This document shows, in pieces, positions 42,388-50,284 of a stretch of 64,000 nt of DNA; positions within the stretch are counted from its first letter, which is position 1, and each line of letters opens with the position of its first letter. The DNA comes from Spirochaetales bacterium. GTDB taxonomy: Bacteria > Spirochaetota > GWE2-31-10 > MWDO01. A model generated the notes under the pieces. That model was given only the letters and a program-made list of their open reading frames with translations. It did not search any database and was not told where the DNA came from. Position numbers and translations under genes: made by a program. The stretch is taken from contig JAFYAI010000156.1 of the NCBI GenBank assembly GCA_017540815.1, positions 1-64,000 of the forward strand, in the 5' to 3' direction.

Positions 42388-42635
42388 AAGAAATATTTGT
42401 TCTCATTTTGTCAAGAGTCTCCATAATCTGAAATTAACTATAAAAATGCCCGTATCAATCCAATGCCGAAACGAGCAGAGAAACCTCAGATTACGCAGAA
42501 AACTCCTATGCCCCATCTTTTGATACGGGAACTATCCAACGGAGTCTCCCTCTCAATTAATGAGACGTAATCTGAAATATTTCTGTATTCTGTGAATAAG
42601 GTTTCGGTCTTTTCACAGAATCCACTTCTATAATT
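42388..42635 (-). ncRNA. Candidate structured ncRNA, copy 2
   Basis: Predicted transcript of about 248 nt from near 42635, homologous to copy 1 over its whole length. P1: ATTCTGTGAA/TTCACAGAAT (42621-42612 with 42596-42587), sequence unlike copy 1 but still fully paired. P2: 13 bp, 42578-42566 with 42495-42483. P3: TCTCA/TGAGA. P4: GGGA-ACT/AGTTCCC with one bulged G. Possible pseudoknot: CCCGTATCAA (42529-42520) with TTGATACGGG (42458-42449), ten pairs. The conserved 3' end CAAAATGAGAAC is followed by AAATATTTCTTC. Its terminator is weaker than that of copy 1. Confidence 0.7.
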
Positions 42636-42641
42636 ATTTTA

Positions 42642-42670
42642 ATGATATATGATAACTCCAACTTTGTCAA
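42642..42670 (-). promoter_or_regulatory. Promoter of structured RNA copy 2
   Basis: TTGACA (42670-42665) and TATCAT (42647-42642), 17 bp apart, as for copy 1. Confidence 0.78.
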
Positions 42671-42727
42671 GCGTAAAATAAAATTTTATCAATGAAAATT
42701 TGAAGGGTGGATATAAAAGAGATGCTT

Positions 42728-42775
42728 CATCACAAAATCTCCATAGTTTTAGGCGGTGATTTTCACAAAATCGCC
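42728..42775. repeat. 48-bp direct repeat at the 3' end of the DUF4143 gene
   Basis: Identical over 48 bp to 44128-44175. It covers the last codons and stop of the DUF4143 gene and then repeats that gene's leader with ribosome site GGAG and an ATG, which here opens only a 13-codon frame. Confidence 0.92.
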
Positions 42776-44130
42776 GCCATATAATACGGCATATACACAA
42801 TCTCTCCGTCAACTTTCAGATCGCTTTCATGCAGGATATACTGTAGTCCGACTCTGTTGGTGAATTTTTCTTTGAATTTCATAATAGATTTGGCTGTATA
42901 ATCTTTACCGGATTTAACCTCTATCGGCACTATCTTACGGTCTTCGCGAATAAGGAAATCAACCTCCATCACAGCTTTACCGTTATCGTTATACTCAACA
43001 TAGAACAGGACTTTATGTCCGCTGCTGCGAAGGCACTGAGCGACGATGTTTTCTATAAACATACCTTCGTTAATATGCAGTTTATCTGTCAATATTGCTT
43101 TATACATATCATTATCAAGATATGAGCCGTCGCCGAAACTCAGGTTAATCAACAATCCTGTATCAAGCAGATAACATTTGAACCGCTCATCATCCATAGT
43201 CAAGGTAAGAGCCGGACTCGGATCTGTAACATTACGGGCTACATTCACGATCATAGCTTCTGAAAGCCAATTCAGAGGATCTTTATATTCCCGGTAGCGT
43301 GCATTTTTATCAAGATGCGACAGTTTAAATGTGTTCAAGCCCGATTTGCTTTCGTGTTTCGATAATTCTGATGGGATATTATCGAGGATATTGCCAAGAT
43401 ACGCACTGTTTTCCTCCTTCTGACCTTTGATGTCATTGCGATATAATGCGATTATCTCTTTTTTCACAAAGTCTACCTGTTCAAAATCTTTTGTCTCGGC
43501 ATACTTTACCACAGCCTGCGGCATTCCACCTACGCACATATATTCTCTGAACTTACGCAGTATATCCTTATGGATTTTGCCGAATGGCTTTTTCTTAGCA
43601 AAGTTATCCCGCAGGATCGGGATAGTCCACTCATCCCCCATTGCCCACAGATACTCCTCAAAATCAAGCGGAAACATCTCGATCGCATATTCTTCAGAGG
43701 GGACAAGTATCTCGGACTGTTCCGTTTTTTTCTTAATGCCTGCCAAAGATCCCGTCTCGATATAATCATAGCGTCCGTCGGCAATCAGCGTCTTAAGAGC
43801 CTGCCGTGCCAACGGATACAGCTGTATCTCATCCAGTATAATCAGCGACTCTCTTCTGTAGAGACGAACTCCATACTGCATTTGTATAACATTAAAAAAA
43901 TAATCCAAGTCCATCAGACTATTGACGAAGAGATCACGAATAGTATCATTTGCAGAATGGAAATCAATCTTAATAAATGATCTGTACTCCGCCCTGCCAA
44001 ACTCTTCAGCAATAGTTGTCTTACCGACTCGTCTCGCACCTTTGATAAATAAAGCATACTTAGGAGCATATTTCGTTTTCCATTTCTTAAGTTCTTCGTA
44101 AGACTTCCGTCTAAGCACAGTTTCACTCAT
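42763..44130 (-). CDS. DUF4143-type AAA ATPase
   Basis: 455 residues from ATG 44130 (GGAG 8 nt upstream; a GTG stands directly before it). The N-terminal AAA_14 domain has Walker A GARRVGKTTIAEEF and Walker B LIILDEIQLYP, with RYDYIETGSLAGI as sensor. The C-terminal DUF4143 nuclease-like domain has VEYNDNGKAVMEVDFLI and IVPIEVKSGKDYT, the D-(E/Q)xK-type core. These genes are frequent in host-associated anaerobes and often occur in several copies; their role is not established. 48-bp direct repeats at both ends mark it as part of a collapsed tandem array or exchanged cassette. Confidence 0.88.
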   Translation of the reverse strand: MSETVLRRKSYEELKKWKTKYAPKYALFIKGARRVGKTTIAEEFGRAEYRSFIKIDFHSANDTIRDLFVNSLMDLDYFFNVIQMQYGVRLYRRESLIILDEIQLYPLARQALKTLIADGRYDYIETGSLAGIKKKTEQSEILVPSEEYAIEMFPLDFEEYLWAMGDEWTIPILRDNFAKKKPFGKIHKDILRKFREYMCVGGMPQAVVKYAETKDFEQVDFVKKEIIALYRNDIKGQKEENSAYLGNILDNIPSELSKHESKSGLNTFKLSHLDKNARYREYKDPLNWLSEAMIVNVARNVTDPSPALTLTMDDERFKCYLLDTGLLINLSFGDGSYLDNDMYKAILTDKLHINEGMFIENIVAQCLRSSGHKVLFYVEYNDNGKAVMEVDFLIREDRKIVPIEVKSGKDYTAKSIMKFKEKFTNRVGLQYILHESDLKVDGEIVYMPYYMAAIL

Positions 44131-44212
44131 CACAAAATCTCCATAGTTTTAGGCGGTGATTTTCACAAAATCGCCATAGTTTTAGAGCGGTTTCATCACA
44201 AAATCTCCAATA
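44128..44212. repeat. 48-bp direct repeat plus partial third unit, 5' of the DUF4143 gene
   Basis: Holds the second copy of the 48-bp repeat (44128-44175) and then a further partial unit. On the minus strand it reads GGAGATTTTGTGATG (leader and start, followed by a quick stop), ATGGCGATTTTGTGA (like the gene's 3' end), and GGAGATTTTGTGATG again, now the real start. Confidence 0.85.
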
Positions 44213-44220
44213 TGCTTATT

Positions 44221-44269
44221 ATAACAAAAAAGGATAAAAAGTCAATGACTTTTTATCCTTTTTTGTTAT
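44221..44269. terminator. Bidirectional terminator
   Basis: ATAACAAAAAAGGATAAAAA, core GTCAATGAC, and its exact complement. It ends the stomatin-like gene on the minus strand. Confidence 0.9.
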
Positions 44270-44284
44270 ATATTCTTCGGCAGT

Positions 44285-45268
44285 TTATTTCTTGCCCCAG
44301 AGTTCTTTAAGACTGCTCACACTGCCCATAAGAGCCGATGACTCGAACGGCATGAATACTACCTTCTCGCCATTCTGAGCAGCGATGTCTTTCAGTGCTT
44401 CGATGTACTTCAGAGCAACCTGATACTGTGCCGCCGACATGTCAGAGCCTTTCAGCGAATCTGCAACAGCTGTGATTGCTTTGGCTTCGGCATTGGCGAT
44501 GGCAAGTTTGGCTTCTGCTTCACCTGTCGCACGCAGTATCTGAGACTGCTTAGCACCTTCTGCCTCAGCGATGAGTTTATCACGCTCACCTTCTGCTTCC
44601 AGCACTTTAGCCTTCTTAGCACCTTCTGCCAAGAGGATCGTCTCACGGCGTTCACGCTCGGCACGCATCTGTTTCTCCATCGCTTCGCGTATTTCTTTAG
44701 ACGGCATAATGTCCTGCAGCTCAACACGGTTGACCTTGACACCCCATTTATCGGTAGCATCATCAAGGATGTCGCGGAGCTTACCGTTGATCGTATCACG
44801 GCTCGTCAATGTCTGATCCAACTCCAGCTCACCAATCACATTTCGCAGAGTCGTCTGCGTGAGTTTCTCAATAGCGAGGCTAAGATCTTCGATCTCATAC
44901 ATCGCTTTAAACGGATCTGTGATCTGATAATAGAGAATGGCATTAATCTCGATCGACACATTATCCTTAGTGATGACCATCTGCTTAGGGAAGTCGTAGA
45001 CAGTCTCACGCAGGTCGATATAGTTGCTCCGCTCTACTCTGACATTAGAGTGACCTTTGCTGTCAGTCTGAGATATTCGCCGCGTGAAAAGCCGTATCTT
45101 ATCAAGAACCGGTATAATGATATTGACACCGGTACTCAGCGTCTTGTGATATTTGCCGAGACGCTCCACGATCATAACTGTGGACTGTTGGACGATCTTT
45201 AGCCCTTTGATGATGATCGCCAGGATCAGCACAGCGACAACTGATAATACAATGATAATACTTGTCAT
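44285..45268 (-). CDS. SPFH/stomatin-like membrane protein (paraslipin)
   Basis: 327 residues. One N-terminal membrane helix (IIIVLSVVAVLILAIIIKG) precedes the band-7 domain (VERLGKYHKTLSTGVNIIIP, YYQITDPFKAMYEI, VIGELELDQTLTSRDTIN), then a helical region rich in Ala and Glu (AEGERDKLIAEAEGAKQSQI). It resembles the QmcA/paraslipin branch that forms large oligomeric membrane domains. An NfeD-family gene, its usual partner, lies two genes upstream. GGAGT precedes the ATG. Confidence 0.93.
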   Translation of the reverse strand: MTSIIIVLSVVAVLILAIIIKGLKIVQQSTVMIVERLGKYHKTLSTGVNIIIPVLDKIRLFTRRISQTDSKGHSNVRVERSNYIDLRETVYDFPKQMVITKDNVSIEINAILYYQITDPFKAMYEIEDLSLAIEKLTQTTLRNVIGELELDQTLTSRDTINGKLRDILDDATDKWGVKVNRVELQDIMPSKEIREAMEKQMRAERERRETILLAEGAKKAKVLEAEGERDKLIAEAEGAKQSQILRATGEAEAKLAIANAEAKAITAVADSLKGSDMSAAQYQVALKYIEALKDIAAQNGEKVVFMPFESSALMGSVSSLKELWGKK

Positions 45269-45288
45269 ATTGACTCCTTATGTTATAT

Positions 45289-46428
45289 TTACTTCTTTAA
45301 CTCCAGGATCCTCTTCACGCTCGCATTGAGACGCTCTTCCGATATATCCCCATTCTGCACGGCTGCCAGCACCGCATCAAATGCCTCGATGTAGTTGTAA
45401 GGCATCAGGATCATATCACATCCGGCAAGGAACGCTCTGACGGCAGCCTCTCCGCTTGTATAATCATTATGGATCGCTCCCATGCAGATCGCATCAGAGA
45501 CTATCACTCCGCCGAATCCGAGTTCACCACGCAGTTTATCCTGCAGAATGTGCTGAGACAGAGTAGACGGCAGACGATCTTCACCGGTTACACACGGCAA
45601 TGCTATATGAGCAGTCATCACCATCTTAGCTCCTGCATTTATCCCGGCCCGAAATGGGATCATCTCACACTCAGCCAACTGCTCCCAAGTCTTGTCGGAA
45701 CGAACATACCCATCATGAGTATCGCCTGTTGTATCTCCGTGTCCGGGGAAATGTTTAAGACATCCGATGATGCCATTCTCAGACAGACCTGCGATGACAC
45801 CTCTGACAGCTGATGCAGCGACATCAGGATCACTGCCGAATGCACGATTGCCGATAACGATATTGTCAGGATTGGTATTGACATCAGCAACAGGAGCGAA
45901 GTCAATATCGAACTGATAATGACGCAGGTAACTTCCGATTGTCTGACCAATCTCCACTCCGATAGGATATATCTCTTCAGCAGTCTTATCTTTGCCGAGA
46001 CTTTCCATATAGTCAAAATGCGGCACATCAAATTTATCATTCCTGCCAATACGGGTGATGCGGCCGCCCTCTTCATCAATGCTTAGCAGGACATTGGGAT
46101 TGAGTCTGTGCAAAGATGTCGTGAACCTGTGTAACTGCTTCGGATCAACAATGTTTTTCTCAAAAATGCAGAATCCACCGGCCGGGTACTGCCTATACAG
46201 CTTTGCCATCTGCTTAGTTACTTTGGAGACTCCGTATCGGTATGTGTCATTAACCTGTTCAAGCGGCATATCGGGATCGATGGATTCGGGTCTGATCATA
46301 AATATCATCCCGACTTTCTGTCTAAGCGGCATATAATCGACATCAGTCAGCCGCTGCCTGTCAGTCGCCGATACAGTCTCTATACATATTGTCATTATTA
46401 TCCATATAAGAATAAGATATTTCTTCAT
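45289..46428 (-). CDS. Glycoside hydrolase family 3, NagZ-like
   Basis: 379 residues from ATG 46428, chosen since GGAG lies 9 nt upstream. A signal peptide (YLILIWIIMTICIETVSA) implies export, unlike the cytoplasmic NagZ of enterobacteria. The GH3 motif KHFPGHGDTTGDTHDG contains the catalytic His/Asp loop of beta-N-acetylhexosaminidases, and VIVSDAICMGAI carries the nucleophile Asp. It likely removes N-acetylglucosamine from peptidoglycan fragments. It sits between nfeD-like and stomatin-like genes with short gaps, so all three are probably one transcript. Confidence 0.9.
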   Translation of the reverse strand: MKKYLILIWIIMTICIETVSATDRQRLTDVDYMPLRQKVGMIFMIRPESIDPDMPLEQVNDTYRYGVSKVTKQMAKLYRQYPAGGFCIFEKNIVDPKQLHRFTTSLHRLNPNVLLSIDEEGGRITRIGRNDKFDVPHFDYMESLGKDKTAEEIYPIGVEIGQTIGSYLRHYQFDIDFAPVADVNTNPDNIVIGNRAFGSDPDVAASAVRGVIAGLSENGIIGCLKHFPGHGDTTGDTHDGYVRSDKTWEQLAECEMIPFRAGINAGAKMVMTAHIALPCVTGEDRLPSTLSQHILQDKLRGELGFGGVIVSDAICMGAIHNDYTSGEAAVRAFLAGCDMILMPYNYIEAFDAVLAAVQNGDISEERLNASVKRILELKK

Positions 46429-46470
46429 AAATCTCATCTCCACCAAAATAATCTGCCCGACAACAGCTGC

Positions 46471-46920
46471 TTAAAGTTCATCGGCAGGTTCCACCAAGAG
46501 TTTGTTGCCGTCTATGCCTACTATCCGAACAATTTTCCCCTCGGCAATATCTTCACCGTTATAAGAAGCCGCTTTCCACATATCAGAGTAGACTTTGACA
46601 GAACCAAGCGAGTCTGCTGTTACAGCCTTACGCAGCGTAACTGTTTTGCCGATTATCGAGTCAGTACCTGACTTAGGAGAATTTTTGGAATACAACATCC
46701 TAAGACATACTGGTCGCAGGAATACTACAAGAAGCACAACCGAAATCAGGAATACGATCAAAGGTATATAAGCAAGACTCAGTGGCAGAAAGAATGCAGC
46801 TGCTCCGGCCAAGAGACAACTGACACCGATAAGACACAGATAAAATGAAACCGTAAAAATCTCTCCGACGATCAGTGCCGCTCCGACAACAAGCCATGCA
46901 ATCCAGATAAAAGTCGCCAT
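46471..46920 (-). CDS. NfeD-family membrane protein
   Basis: 149 residues from ATG 46920, which has AGGAGA 6 nt upstream. Three or four membrane helices (WIAWLVVGAALIVGEIFTV, CLIGVSCLLAGAAAFFLPLS, LIVFLISVVLLVVFL) are followed by an OB-fold tail (IGKTVTLRKAV, GKIVRIVGIDGNKLLVEP). NfeD proteins pair with SPFH proteins in the membrane. It is the short form without the protease domain and is the first gene of the unit. Confidence 0.9.
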   Translation of the reverse strand: MATFIWIAWLVVGAALIVGEIFTVSFYLCLIGVSCLLAGAAAFFLPLSLAYIPLIVFLISVVLLVVFLRPVCLRMLYSKNSPKSGTDSIIGKTVTLRKAVTADSLGSVKVYSDMWKAASYNGEDIAEGKIVRIVGIDGNKLLVEPADEL

Positions 46921-46983
46921 TGTCATTCTCCTAAAATACAATATACAAATTATACATTACAATTATCAAAAAATCAAATAAAA

Positions 46984-47043
46984 TTGAAAAATTTATTTTT
47001 TTTTGATATAATCTTGCAGGACAGCAGTAATGCTGCCCTGCAG
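46984..47043 (+). promoter_or_regulatory. Promoter and leader hairpin of the U32 peptidase operon
   Basis: TTGAAA (46984-46989) and TATAAT (47007-47012) with a 17-bp spacer. The transcript would begin at a hairpin, TTGCAGG-A-CAGCA...TGCTG-CCCTGCAG (47015-47043), ahead of the ribosome site AAGG. Confidence 0.75.
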
Positions 47044-47064
47044 AATTATACCAAGGTAAAACTT

Positions 47065-48333
47065 ATGACAAAACCAGAATTATTAGCACCGGCAGGCGAT
47101 ATTGACAAATTAAAGACTGCATTACATTTCGGAGCGGATGCCGTCTATATCGGCATGAAAGACTTCTCCCTGCGTGCCAATACGAAAAACTTTGACGATG
47201 CACAATTGTGTGAAGCGATTGCATACACGCACAGTCTCGGCAAAAAGATATACATCGCATTTAATATATATTTCACACCGGAGCAAACCGATGATATAGT
47301 TGCAGCTCTGCACCATCTCGCACAATTGTGTCCCGACGGGATGATTATCTCTGATCCGGGCATTATATTGCTTGCGAGACAGCACGCTCCGAATGTCCCG
47401 ATCCACATCAGCACGCAGGCTAACACAACCAATCAGTATGCGGCTGACTTCTACAAGGCTCAGGGAGCAGACAGGATCGTGCTTGCCAGAGAACTGTCAC
47501 TGGAACAGATCAGGCAAATACATCTGCATACCGATATAGAACTCGAAGCATTTGTTCACGGTGCGATGTGTATATCTTACTCCGGCCGATGTCTGCTCTC
47601 TACATATATGACGACAGCAGGACTGGGCAGGAGAACTGACGATACCAAGACCGAGCCGCGCTCCGCCAACAAAGGCGACTGCGTCCAGCCGTGCCGCTGG
47701 GAATACATCCTCAAAGAAAAATCCAGACCTGATCAGAATTACGAGGTCTCTGAAGACGAACACGGCACATACTTTATGTCCAGCCGTGATATATGTATGA
47801 TAGATCACATCGCCGACCTCATCGATGCGGGAGTGTGCAGTTTCAAAGTCGAAGGCAGAATGAAGTCACTGCTCTACATATCGGCGATTATCGCAAGTTA
47901 CCGCTCGATGATAGACCATATCTGCGACGGGACTCCGATTGACAGGCGTATTATCGAGCGAGAGTTAAATGTCGTATCACACAGAGACTTCTCGACAGGA
48001 TTTTTTTATCAGTCGCCTATGACCGATGCCAACATTACTTCGACTATGCAATATAAGCGTGAAATGCGGTTATCAGGCAAAGTACTCGGCAGCAGCGGAG
48101 ACAAGATGACTGTCAAAGTCTACAATACTATCAGCACAGACTCTGACTTAGAATATGTTGCTCCGGGACTAAATATTGTCAAAGTCGGCAGGATCGAGTT
48201 GTTTGACAGGAACGGTACTCCGACTGACAAGATCCATCACTGCGATGAGGCGACTGTGCGGCTGTATGACACAGACGGCAATGTCATTATCGGGCAGAGT
48301 ATGGACATTCTCAGAATGGAGGCAGACTTCTGA
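47065..48333 (+). CDS. U32-family peptidase/tRNA hydroxylation protein
   Basis: 422 residues from ATG 47065 with AAGG 8 nt upstream. The U32 start KPELLAPAGDIDKLKTALHF, the PS01276-like EAFVHGAMCISYSGRCLLS motif, and the following cysteines in GDCVQPCRWEY are all present, together with FSTGFFYQ. The pattern is closest to TrhP (YegQ), needed for 5-hydroxyuridine in tRNA; the cysteines probably hold an iron-sulfur cluster. TrhP is the best guess among related U32 proteins. Two CACAATTGTG copies lie within the first 90 codons. The stop overlaps the birA start. Confidence 0.88.
   Translation: MTKPELLAPAGDIDKLKTALHFGADAVYIGMKDFSLRANTKNFDDAQLCEAIAYTHSLGKKIYIAFNIYFTPEQTDDIVAALHHLAQLCPDGMIISDPGIILLARQHAPNVPIHISTQANTTNQYAADFYKAQGADRIVLARELSLEQIRQIHLHTDIELEAFVHGAMCISYSGRCLLSTYMTTAGLGRRTDDTKTEPRSANKGDCVQPCRWEYILKEKSRPDQNYEVSEDEHGTYFMSSRDICMIDHIADLIDAGVCSFKVEGRMKSLLYISAIIASYRSMIDHICDGTPIDRRIIERELNVVSHRDFSTGFFYQSPMTDANITSTMQYKREMRLSGKVLGSSGDKMTVKVYNTISTDSDLEYVAPGLNIVKVGRIELFDRNGTPTDKIHHCDEATVRLYDTDGNVIIGQSMDILRMEADF
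47200..47211. repeat. Iterated palindrome, copy 7 (one end base changed)
   Basis: GCACAATTGTGT inside the U32 gene, read as GCA-CAA-TTG-TGT (Ala-Gln-Leu-Cys). Confidence 0.65.
47320..47331. repeat. Iterated palindrome, copy 8 (one end base changed)
   Basis: GCACAATTGTGT, exactly 120 bp from copy 7 in the same gene and frame. Confidence 0.65.
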
Positions 48334-49070
48334 TGGCTGACAATGATCACACATATAATATAATCAGATTTGACAGTCTCGACTCTACTAACCGATATAC
48401 CGTCGATAATGCCGACACTCTTGCGGACAGAGACATCGTAGCTGCTGAGATACAGACAGCCGGCAAAGGGAGATTTGACAGAGTGTGGGTGTCCGATATA
48501 CCGGATAATATCAGTATGTCGATCGTCCTCAAGCCGAAAGGAGATCCGCAAACACTTCCAGTCGCCAATCTGACACAATTTGCAGCAGTATGTATCTGCC
48601 GGCTGCTCAAGCGATACGGACAGACTCCGATGATAAAGTGGCCTAACGATGTGAAAGTCGGCGGCAAGAAGATAAGCGGCATTCTGACTCGGACTGTATT
48701 CTCAGGGATGAGCCTGAAAGCTATCGCCGTCGGCATAGGCATCAATGTCAACCAGACTCAATCATTGCTCGACTCACTTACACAGCCGGCAACATCGTTT
48801 AACATCCTGTGCGGACAGCATATTGACAGAGACAAGCTTATGACCGAACTGCTCGATATTTTTTTTGCTGATTATGACGCATTTATGACGGCAGGATTCG
48901 CATATATACGCGATGAATATATCTCTCAGTGCAGTTCACTGCACCGGGAACTGACAGTGCATACCATGTCAGGTGATCAGTCAGGATTTGCCGCTGATAT
49001 TGATGAGACCGGGGCACTTGTGCTGGAAACTGCATCAGGAGTAAAGCATCTGACAGAAGGAGAGAGTTAG
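48333..49070 (+). CDS. birA: Biotin--[acetyl-CoA-carboxylase] ligase
   Basis: 245 residues. The catalytic domain starts at once (IIRFDSLDSTNRYT), without the N-terminal HTH of bifunctional BirA, so this is the class I enzyme that cannot act as repressor. The biotinyl-AMP site reads TAGKGRFDRVW (G-x-G-R form), followed by IKWPNDVKVGGKKISGIL and VGIGINVNQ. It attaches biotin to carrier proteins. The ATG overlaps the U32 stop in TGATG, so translation is coupled. Confidence 0.95.
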   Translation: MADNDHTYNIIRFDSLDSTNRYTVDNADTLADRDIVAAEIQTAGKGRFDRVWVSDIPDNISMSIVLKPKGDPQTLPVANLTQFAAVCICRLLKRYGQTPMIKWPNDVKVGGKKISGILTRTVFSGMSLKAIAVGIGINVNQTQSLLDSLTQPATSFNILCGQHIDRDKLMTELLDIFFADYDAFMTAGFAYIRDEYISQCSSLHRELTVHTMSGDQSGFAADIDETGALVLETASGVKHLTEGES

Positions 49071-49088
49071 ATACACTGATTATTCATC

Positions 49089-49139
49089 AAACAAAACGGA
49101 GTAAAGATTTGCCGTGCAAATCTTTACTCCGTTTTGTTT
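49089..49139. terminator. Bidirectional terminator
   Basis: AAACAAAACGGAGTAAAGAT plus TTGC forms a long perfect stem around a CGTG loop. It ends the birA operon and also the convergent lipoprotein gene. Confidence 0.92.
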
Positions 49140-49163
49140 TTTTTATATTTATTGTTGCCGCTA

Positions 49164-50204
49164 TTATTGCTTCAGATCAAATTTGGACATAAAGCAGAAT
49201 CGGCTGCCGTCTTCTCCATCGACTTCATCGCTATACGAGATAATTCTTTTACCGCCGTTTGTATAAAACGCATCCCATCTGTTATCGTCTCCTTCTCCCA
49301 TTATAACAGAAACTAATCGTGCTGCAGTATCTACTGTAAATGATCCTTGTGTATCCTGGTCAAATTCATCTCCTTCGATGTTGATTATGAGTCTTGCATT
49401 GGAAGCATCGGTAAATTGTAACACTGTATTAAAATATCCATAATCAGTGATACTGTCGAAATCAAGACCATCATCAGACGAGTCAAAAATGCTCAGTGTT
49501 TTCTTAAACTGTTCCGGAGTAAGCTCTTTTCCATTGAAATCAACACTATCCAATGTATAACATCTTAAATCTTCGGTTTCATCTTTCTCTGAGAAGCTAT
49601 ATTTAAAAAGAATATAACCTGCCTCGGCAAACTCATTGAACTCAGAATCATCATCATCAATCCAAGAAACAAACATCTCGGCTTTTTCCTGAGTATAATG
49701 ACATGCCATAGCAAGATCACATGCCTCGTCTTCATCTGTATTAATCTCGTCATAGATATATACCGATACAGTTTCGTAAGTCTTCCCGGCAAATGTCTGT
49801 GCATTAACACTGTCCTGCACAGCTTTATTCTGTCCTCTGCCGTCAGCAGAGATTGTCCCTCTTGTCAAAATAATCACTCCGTCATTATCAATCACAGCCG
49901 TAAATGTCCCGCTTGAATTATTGCCTGTAAATGTATATTTGCCATTTGAGAGAGTCCAAGTCCCGGAGCAGTCCGGCTGCTCATCATCAACAGATGCAAG
50001 CGTATACGAACCGTTGTCTGCAATCGACAGACTGTCGTAAAATACTTCCGATACAACGAAAATACCTTCATATACTGTTGCATGACCGGCTATATTTTCA
50101 TCTTTTGAGTCATCTGTATTTTCGACCGCACAGGCAGAAAACATCAGCATAACATATATAAGCAGCATAGTACCGAACAATCGGCATAATTGATTTTGTC
50201 TCAT
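49164..50204 (-). CDS. Lipoprotein, acidic, unknown function
   Basis: 346 residues. The signal sequence GTMLLIYVMLMFSAC ends in a lipobox (FSAC). The mature protein is strongly acidic (Asp/Glu-rich) and beta-type. Residues 45-110 resemble a lipocalin-like segment (GSYTLASVDDEQPDCSGTWT, LSNGKYTFTGNNSSGTF). No enzyme motif was found. The start has only a weak ribosome site. Confidence 0.75.
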   Translation of the reverse strand: MRQNQLCRLFGTMLLIYVMLMFSACAVENTDDSKDENIAGHATVYEGIFVVSEVFYDSLSIADNGSYTLASVDDEQPDCSGTWTLSNGKYTFTGNNSSGTFTAVIDNDGVIILTRGTISADGRGQNKAVQDSVNAQTFAGKTYETVSVYIYDEINTDEDEACDLAMACHYTQEKAEMFVSWIDDDDSEFNEFAEAGYILFKYSFSEKDETEDLRCYTLDSVDFNGKELTPEQFKKTLSIFDSSDDGLDFDSITDYGYFNTVLQFTDASNARLIINIEGDEFDQDTQGSFTVDTAARLVSVIMGEGDDNRWDAFYTNGGKRIISYSDEVDGEDGSRFCFMSKFDLKQ

Positions 50205-50249
50205 TTTATTATCCTTATTATATAGATTGATTTATTCATATAATACCAC

Positions 50250-50274
50250 AAATCAGCAAAAAAACAACTGATTT
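50250..50274 (-). terminator. Weak terminator-like hairpin
   Basis: AAATCAG and CTGATTT enclose an 11-nt loop containing seven T on the minus strand. It follows the 50285-50941 gene. Confidence 0.4.
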
Positions 50275-50284
50275 TTGCATTATA

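Noticed and set aside
44128-44212. Short units containing GTTTTAGAGC, reminiscent of a type II CRISPR repeat
   Set aside because: The units have no spacers, cover the leader and stop of the DUF4143 gene, and no cas9 or other cas effector is present. The gene-end duplication explains them fully.
6181-47331. CACAATTGTG as a classical operator
   Set aside because: All eight copies lie inside coding sequence; none is at a promoter, so simple transcriptional control is unlikely.
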